A DNA stretch of 10,016 nt, taken from the NCBI GenBank assembly GCA_036400075.1, contig DASWLV010000008.1, positions 1 to 10,016 on the forward strand. Reading direction: 5' to 3'. Source of the stretch: JALZCH01 sp036400075. Lineage in GTDB: Bacteria > Acidobacteriota > Blastocatellia > Pyrinomonadales > Pyrinomonadaceae. Under the pieces are notes generated by a model, which was not told the DNA's origin, did no database searches, and saw only the letters and a program-made list of their open reading frames with translations. Below, piece by piece: positions 6,607 to 10,016 of this stretch (position 1 is its first letter; each line of letters opens with the position of its first letter). The position numbers were made by a program, and so were the translations under genes.

Positions 6607-6657
6607 AGGCGGCAGGTTCAGCGGGGCTAATTTAATCTGAACTGTCGCCTATTTTTT
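6607..6657 (+). terminator. Terminator between the candidate small RNA and the convergent lipoprotein gene
   Basis: AGGCGGCAGGTTCAG (6607-6621) pairs with CTGAACTGTCGCCT (6637-6650), with one G-U pair and one bulged G, around a 15-nt loop. A T run follows at 6652-6658. The T run is the complement of the last lysine codons of the minus-strand lipoprotein gene, and the stem touches its stop codon. Read rightward it is a good intrinsic terminator. Read leftward the T run is poor (TTTAAG), so it is at best a weak terminator for the lipoprotein gene. Confidence 0.68.
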
Positions 6658-8490
6658 TGTGTCCCAAAACTGTGGGTTTCGTTCAATCCTAACGAATTTC
6701 CAGGGATGCAGCGTCAGCGGATTTGCATACATTCCTTTTACATAAGGCTTTTTCATCCAATTCGTCGAGCTGGTCACCAACGGAATAACAGGTTGTTCGG
6801 ATAAAAACAAGCTCTCGGCTTCGGACAGCATTCGATAACGCTCCGTGTTATCGAGCGTCTGATTCGCTTTATCCAGCAGTTCTTTGAAACGCGGGCTGCT
6901 CCAGCCCGTTCCGTTATCGCCTCCGGCGGTGGCAAAAACGCTCAGAAAACTGTACGGATCAACGTAATCGGCGGCGTAACCGAGTCGCGCGAAACCTTTG
7001 TATTCGAGTTTGGTCGCATAGCTGACATACGTTTTGGTTTCCATATTTTTGAGCGGCACGGTTATGCCAAGATTTTGTTTCCATTGCGCTTGAATAAGCT
7101 CGGCGATAAAGCGATTGCTTTCGCTCGTGTTATAAGCGATTTCAACTTGATCCACCGGAAATTTCGACGCGTCATAATTGCCGTTAGCATCCCGAAAACC
7201 GGCTTCGGCGAGCAGTTTCTTTGATAATTCGGGATTGAAATCTTCGGTTTGCGGAGGTTCATAGCCGCTAAAAATCGCAGGCGGAACGAGACTCGAAAGC
7301 GGTTTGGCGTTGCGGCGCTGGACAGTTAAAACGCGCTTGTCAATCGCCAGCGCGAAAGCGCGGCGAACACGAACGTCGCTGGTCGGCGGCTTTGTCGTGT
7401 TGATGAGATAATACTCGATTGAAGCCTCGCGTTCATCCATATGGTCTTTTTTCGGCTGAATAAAAAAGAGCCACGAGCGCGGAACAGAGCGATTATGAGT
7501 CGCGTCAACATCGCCCGCTTTGTAGAGATTCATCGTCGTATTGATGTCCTCGACCGGATAAAACTTAATCTCGTCGAGCTGAACTGCGGCGGCGTCCCAA
7601 TAAAAAGGATTTTTTTCGACAACGAGTTCGTGATACGGACTCCAGCTTTTCAAACGAAAAGCTCCGCTAGTGACAATATTTTGGGGTTGAGTCCAGCGAT
7701 TTCCGTGTTCTTTGATAACTTTTTCCGGCACAATGCGAAAGAAATTGTGCGCGAGAATCTTGATAAAAAACGGCACGGGCTGTTCCAGCGTAATGCGAAC
7801 GGTGAAATCATCGGGCGCTTCGATGCCGACATCTTCGGCAGCGACCGGAATCAGCTTTTTGCCTGCAATCTGAGATTCAAGTTCGGGTTTTTGTTTAAAC
7901 AGCGCGGCTTGCGATTTAGCATCGGACGGGACAGTCAGCCGAGCGCCTTTTTCGGACAAAAACTCGCCGTTTGCCGGGTCTTGGATAAAACTTTCGCCGT
8001 CGTTAAAGGCTTTGGCGTTTTTGATGTAATAGGCTTGACCGGCAAGGCGCGACGCAAGCTTCGGCTCAAGCCCGCGCCGGACGGTGTAAACGAAATCTTT
8101 CGCCGTAACGGGTTCGCCGTTTGACCAGCGCGCGTTTCGTCGCAAATGAAAAGTGAAAACGGTCGAATCCGGGCTGATGTCCCAATTTTCGGCGATTGCC
8201 GGAACGGGTTCGAGAGTTTCCGGGTGATATTCGACCAAGCCTTCGTAAAGTGCGAGATAAATTCGTTGCTCGACCTGAGTCGAACCGATTTGCGGGTCGA
8301 GCGATTCGGGTTCGGGACCGGAAATATAACGCACGACGTTTTCCGATGGCGGTTGAGTTTTTCCGAAATAAGGTTCATCGCTGCCGGGCACGGAACAGCC
8401 GGACAAAGAAAGCGCAGAAAAAGCGCAGAGACAGACAAACGAAAGCTGTCGAAGAAACGATTTGAAAATAGTTTTTTTATTCTGGGGCAT
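6649..8490 (-). CDS. Peptide ABC transporter substrate-binding lipoprotein (OppA/family 5-like)
   Basis: 613 residues. The N-terminus is a lipoprotein signal: MPQNKK, a hydrophobic core, then the lipobox LSGC with C32 as the lipidation site. The mature part shows the SBP_bac_5 pattern. ESLDPQIGSTQVEQRIYLALYEGLVEY is followed by the signature-like region PAIAENWDISPDSTVFTFHLRRNARWSNGEPVTAKDFVY. Further family features are SGAFRLKSW, NPFYWDAAAVQLDEIKFYPV, RRAFALAIDK, KLLAEAG, and the C-terminal MLSEAESLFLSEQPVIPLV. It would capture oligopeptides outside the cytoplasmic membrane and hand them to an ABC permease. It is somewhat longer than E. coli OppA (about 543 residues), partly through extra sequence near 165-215. 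No permease or ATPase genes are adjacent, so it is an orphan binding protein here. The ATG has no visible Shine-Dalgarno sequence, and no other in-frame start precedes the signal peptide. Confidence 0.93.
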   Translation of the reverse strand: MPQNKKTIFKSFLRQLSFVCLCAFSALSLSGCSVPGSDEPYFGKTQPPSENVVRYISGPEPESLDPQIGSTQVEQRIYLALYEGLVEYHPETLEPVPAIAENWDISPDSTVFTFHLRRNARWSNGEPVTAKDFVYTVRRGLEPKLASRLAGQAYYIKNAKAFNDGESFIQDPANGEFLSEKGARLTVPSDAKSQAALFKQKPELESQIAGKKLIPVAAEDVGIEAPDDFTVRITLEQPVPFFIKILAHNFFRIVPEKVIKEHGNRWTQPQNIVTSGAFRLKSWSPYHELVVEKNPFYWDAAAVQLDEIKFYPVEDINTTMNLYKAGDVDATHNRSVPRSWLFFIQPKKDHMDEREASIEYYLINTTKPPTSDVRVRRAFALAIDKRVLTVQRRNAKPLSSLVPPAIFSGYEPPQTEDFNPELSKKLLAEAGFRDANGNYDASKFPVDQVEIAYNTSESNRFIAELIQAQWKQNLGITVPLKNMETKTYVSYATKLEYKGFARLGYAADYVDPYSFLSVFATAGGDNGTGWSSPRFKELLDKANQTLDNTERYRMLSEAESLFLSEQPVIPLVTSSTNWMKKPYVKGMYANPLTLHPWKFVRIERNPQFWDTKK

Positions 8491-8560
8491 CGCGGGAAAG
8501 CGCTGCCGAAAGTTTTAGCACAATAAACGGTCGGGCGGCAAGGCTCGAAGCTGTCGAAAC

Positions 8561-8593
8561 TTCAAGTATTGCTCAAGTCGAGGTTGATAAAGT
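8561..8593 (+). promoter_or_regulatory. Second tandem 11-bp-spaced TCAAG operator, upstream of the STAND ATPase gene
   Basis: TTCAAG (8561-8566) and CTCAAG (8572-8577) repeat at an 11-bp step. The 18-base stretch from the preceding base to the T after the second unit differs from the 6440 site at only three positions. A weak -10-like TAAAGT lies 10 bp after the second unit (8588-8593), the same offset as at the first site. It would put transcription at about 8600, inside or at the very start of the coding region. If the GTG start at 8592 is right, the true promoter is further upstream and this site is a repressor or dual-control site for the divergent pair. Confidence 0.42.
8580..8583 (+). 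promoter_or_regulatory. Ribosome-binding site GAGG deciding the GTG start
   Basis: GAGG lies 8 nt before GTG at 8592, one of the few good Shine-Dalgarno placements in this window. It favours GTG 8592 over the in-frame ATG at 8604 or TTG at 8607, unless transcription begins downstream of it. Confidence 0.45.
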
Positions 8594-9458
8594 GAAAAAT
8601 GGTATGTTGGATTATGCTTCACACAATTTAAACGACTGGAACGAAGCTGCAATCAGCTTCGACGGCTCTTCTTTTGCAACTGACAAAAGCTCTTCAATTC
8701 CTGCTTCGGGCAAAGAAACGCTGCGGCTCGTCACGGATAAAATTGTTGCTCCCTGCATCAGCGGAAACATCAAACGCCCGCGCCTGCTGGAGCATTTGGA
8801 AAATACTTTAAAACAAACGTCGGCGACGCTAGTTTCAGGTCGCGCCGGAACGGGAAAAACGACGCTCGCGGTTGATTTTGCCAAAACTTACGGTCGCACA
8901 ATCGCCTGGTACACGGTCGAAGCCGCAGACAACGATTGGACGGTTTTTCTCAATTATTTAATTGCAGCTTTTGATAAACACCGCATTGATTGTCAGAAAA
9001 AAGGTTTAAAAGAATTCGTCGGCGGGCTGGACGAATCAAACGTCGCGCAGGTTACCGAATCGGTCGCCGCCTGGCTGTCGGTCGCGGCTTCGGAAAAGCC
9101 TTTGCTGATTGCGCTGGACGACGTGCATCTGGTTTTCGACGCCGAATGGTTTGAAGAATTTTTCCGCAGTCTGGTGATGTCTCTGACGCCCGACATCGAA
9201 TTGCTGCTGCTCTCGCGCAGCCAGCCTTCGCTCCCTCTCTGGCGTCTGCGTTCAAAACAGATGCTCTCGGTCATCGAGGAAGATTTGCTCAATTTTACCG
9301 AAGCCGAAGCAATCGAATTATTTGCGCTTTCAGGTTTGTCCGCCGATCTGGCAAAAGCCGCTCACGCCCAATCTTTCGGTCGGGCGGCAAAGCTCTGCCA
9401 GCTTGCGGAGGCATTGAAAAACGCCGACGAGAAACAGGGCGAAGTCTTAAATTTGTAA
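8592..9458 (+). CDS. MalT/LuxR-type STAND NTPase core without effector or DNA-binding domain
   Basis: 288 residues. After a variable leader (1-45), TDKIVAPCISGNIKRPRLLEHLENTL (48-73) matches the conserved lead-in of MalT-like ATPases (K-x-x-P-x..RPRLLxxL). ATLVSGRAGTGKTTLAVDFAK follows, with Walker A at 83-91, then TIAWYTVEAADNDWTVFLNYLIAAF (103-127). The Walker B strand LLIALDDVHLV (171-181) has D176/D177, and LLLLSRSQPSLPLWRLR (204-220) is the sensor-like arginine segment. DLLNFTEAEAIELFALSGL (231-249) is also typical. Family members normally continue with a winged-helix part, TPR-like helices and a LuxR or BTAD/wHTH DNA-binding domain, about 800-1,100 residues in all. This one stops soon after the NTPase core, with KAAHAQSFGRAAKLCQLAEAL replacing the usual GWxxxL region. 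It could be a natural short form or a remnant. It is divergent from the lipoprotein gene (101 bp between starts). Confidence 0.82.
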   Translation: MKNGMLDYASHNLNDWNEAAISFDGSSFATDKSSSIPASGKETLRLVTDKIVAPCISGNIKRPRLLEHLENTLKQTSATLVSGRAGTGKTTLAVDFAKTYGRTIAWYTVEAADNDWTVFLNYLIAAFDKHRIDCQKKGLKEFVGGLDESNVAQVTESVAAWLSVAASEKPLLIALDDVHLVFDAEWFEEFFRSLVMSLTPDIELLLLSRSQPSLPLWRLRSKQMLSVIEEDLLNFTEAEAIELFALSGLSADLAKAAHAQSFGRAAKLCQLAEALKNADEKQGEVLNL

Positions 9459-9485
9459 GCTGAAAAACGTGCCATTCTTTCAGCT
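9458..9485 (+). other. Small hairpin directly after the STAND ATPase stop codon
   Basis: AGCTGAAA (9458-9465) pairs perfectly with TTTCAGCT (9478-9485) over a 12-nt loop. It begins in the stop codon and has no T run, so it is not a terminator alone. It stands in tandem with the strong terminator that begins 5 nt later and could stabilise the mRNA end. Confidence 0.45.
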
Positions 9486-9490
9486 ACCCA

Positions 9491-9545
9491 AAAACCGGAG
9501 TTTATTAGTTTCGTCGAGAAGCAATAAACTCCGGTTTTGTTTTTA
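9491..9545 (+). terminator. Strong rho-independent terminator of the STAND ATPase gene
   Basis: A perfect 16-bp stem pairs AAAACCGGAGTTTATT (9491-9506) with AATAAACTCCGGTTTT (9523-9538) around a 16-nt loop, followed by GTTTTT. The A run before the stem gives a T run on the other strand too, so it may stop transcription from both sides. Confidence 0.9.
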
Positions 9546-9593
9546 AGATAATTTCTTTGGTTGATAATTTAGAATTTGTTGCGATTGTCGGGT

Positions 9594-9777
9594 AGTGTCC
9601 TAATCTTGTGGTGTTGTGATCTTATAACTCTCAAAAACGCTTGTTTACTTTACTTTTATCTGCTCTGCAAATGGAAGAAATCACATTAGACACTTCAGTT
9701 AAATTTATGACGTTATTGGGCAGCGAAAAATGTTGAAAAAGTCAAATTTTAATAAGCACAATTAGACACTTCAGTTA
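9594..9777. repeat. Repeated 17-bp sequence with inverted degenerate copy (possible IS/MITE ends)
   Basis: ATTAGACACTTCAGTTA occurs at 9685-9701 and at 9761-9777 as perfect direct repeats 76 bp apart, both preceded by CACA. Its reverse complement begins TAACTGAAGTGTCTAAT and continues into TGTG. A related sequence, AGTGTCCTAATCTTGTG, stands at 9594-9610 in that inverted orientation with small insertions. Inverted AGTGTC..TAAT ends facing CACA..TTAGACACT look like eroded terminal inverted repeats. No transposase gene is visible, so the element would be a remnant or a MITE. A regulatory-site explanation is also possible because the second copy lies directly before a promoter. Confidence 0.4.
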
Positions 9778-9779
9778 TT

Positions 9780-9808
9780 TTGACCAATTAGAATTTTCAC
9801 TGAATAAT
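9780..9808 (+). promoter_or_regulatory. Candidate promoter for the gene at the right edge
   Basis: TTGACC (9780-9785, 5 of 6), 17-bp spacer, AATAAT (9803-9808, 5 of 6). Start of transcription is expected near 9815, leaving a leader of about 60 nt to the ATG at 9876. The -35 begins 2 bp after the second 17-bp repeat. In AT-rich DNA such matches also arise by chance. Confidence 0.42.
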
Positions 9809-9875
9809 GCAGTTTTTGACATCTCTTTCTATTTCGGTGAAAGTTACGTAAAACGTAAGACCAATTTAGAAGTTT

Positions 9876-10016
9876 ATGAAACAAGATTTTGTAAAAAACA
9901 TAATGAGTTTGAGAAAGATTAAAATATTAGGATTTTTATTGGTTGTTTTCTTTATGAATAATGGGAATACATTAGCTCAAAATCAAGAACAGCTTGAATT
10001 AGAAAAACAAAAATTT
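9876..10016 (+). CDS. N-terminus of an unknown secreted protein (cut by window end)
   Basis: 47 codons are open from ATG 9876 to the last base. The translation has a basic start with a second possible start at residue 10 (ATG 9903, MSLRKIKILG), then a hydrophobic core ILGFLLVVFFMNN and a likely signal-peptidase site around TLA-QNQ. After it comes a polar, probably helical QEQLELEKQKF. The ATG at 9903 gives the more typical signal peptide length. No Shine-Dalgarno sequence is clear before either (AGAAG stands 4 nt before 9876). Base composition is much more AT-rich than the other genes, suggesting recent acquisition or a different origin. Family unknown. Confidence 0.55.
   Translation, partial: MKQDFVKNIMSLRKIKILGFLLVVFFMNNGNTLAQNQEQLELEKQKF

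Larger units (their letters stand above)
6478..6657 (+). ncRNA. Candidate orphan small regulatory RNA (about 180 nt)
   Basis: The region has a promoter-like site upstream, a terminator at its end and no gene of normal size. Visible structure: GTTAGAGAGC 6481-6490 pairs perfectly with GCTCTCTAAC 6541-6550 and encloses a small hairpin, GCTGA 6512-6516 with TCAAGC 6525-6530, whose loop is GGGGAAGG. Next come two mutually exclusive hairpins. AAAGCT 6556-6561 can pair with AGCTTT 6566-6571. Alternatively AGCTT 6566-6570 can pair with AAGCT 6578-6582, with loop TTAGGGG. The near-repeat TAGGGGAAGC / TAGGGGAAAC starts at 6572. The GGGGAA motif thus appears three times in or near loops. Loops rich in GGA are how CsrA-titrating RNAs look, but no match to a known RNA family is claimed. 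Exact ends are inferred. Confidence 0.42.
9546..9875. other. AT-rich intergenic stretch with repeats and possible insertion-sequence remnants
   Basis: About 330 bases without a convincing gene, clearly more AT-rich than the rest of the window. It contains two direct copies of a 17-bp sequence, a degenerate inverted counterpart near 9594-9610, a promoter-like site at 9780-9808 and a palindrome TTACGTAA at 9844-9851. A 21-codon reading frame (ATG 9671 to TGA 9734-9736) and a start-less 61-codon open frame (9737-9919) are present but not convincing as genes. Confidence 0.5.

Noticed and set aside
7441..8124. A 227-codon plus-strand open frame with an ATG inside the lipoprotein region
   Set aside because: It lies wholly antisense to the convincing OppA-like gene, shows no domain, and its composition follows from the complementary codons.
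9671..9736. 21-codon ATG frame in the AT-rich intergenic stretch
   Set aside because: Very short, covers the 17-bp repeat, has no ribosome-binding site and no recognisable similarity; most likely chance.

Overview
The window looks like chromosomal DNA of a free-living, mid-GC Gram-negative-type bacterium. Recognisable Shine-Dalgarno sequences are scarce, and there is a lipoprotein with a lipobox, a large secreted subtilase and a MalT/AfsR-type STAND ATPase module. This mix would fit an Acidobacteriota (Blastocatellia-like) genome. That assignment is inference from style and gene content; no marker gene is present to prove it.

Layout. (1) 1-150 is the 3' end of a small zinc-ribbon protein, closed by a perfect 12-bp terminator hairpin. 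(2) 221-3013 is a compact co-directional cluster: a DUF1648/SdpI-like membrane protein, an extended-SDR NAD-dependent epimerase-like enzyme, a FlaR/adenylate-kinase-like P-loop protein and a GNAT acetyltransferase. Gaps are 3 bp and 16 bp, then a 4-bp ATGA overlap, so the genes are probably co-transcribed, although their functions do not form an obvious pathway. (3) 3070-6356 is a single-gene unit: a good sigma70-like promoter, a roughly 245-nt structured leader, a secreted S8 protease and a strong terminator. The protease carries 17 perfect copies of the octapeptide GITLTGAD in front of its propeptide and an S-layer-homology-like C-terminus. (4) 6357-6657 has no protein gene of normal size. 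It holds what looks like an orphan small RNA: a tandem 11-bp-spaced CTCAAG operator, a -10-like element, several hairpins presenting AGGGGA-type sequences, and an intrinsic terminator whose T-tract lies in the last codons of the convergent gene. (5) 6649-8490, minus strand, is an orphan OppA-like peptide-binding lipoprotein. (6) 8592-9458, plus strand, is divergent from it and encodes a short protein that keeps only the MalT/LuxR-type STAND NTPase core. Its upstream region contains a second copy of the same tandem operator. (7) 9546-10016 is markedly AT-rich. It carries repeated 17-bp sequences, a degenerate inverted counterpart resembling eroded insertion-sequence ends, a promoter, and the start of a secreted protein that runs off the window.

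How the parts may work together (inference). The two copies of the tandem CTCAAG operator link the candidate small RNA and the STAND ATPase gene into one possible regulon, controlled by an OmpR/PhoB/AfsR-type winged-helix factor not encoded here. The most unusual items are the octapeptide-repeat protease and the candidate small RNA with its shared operator.
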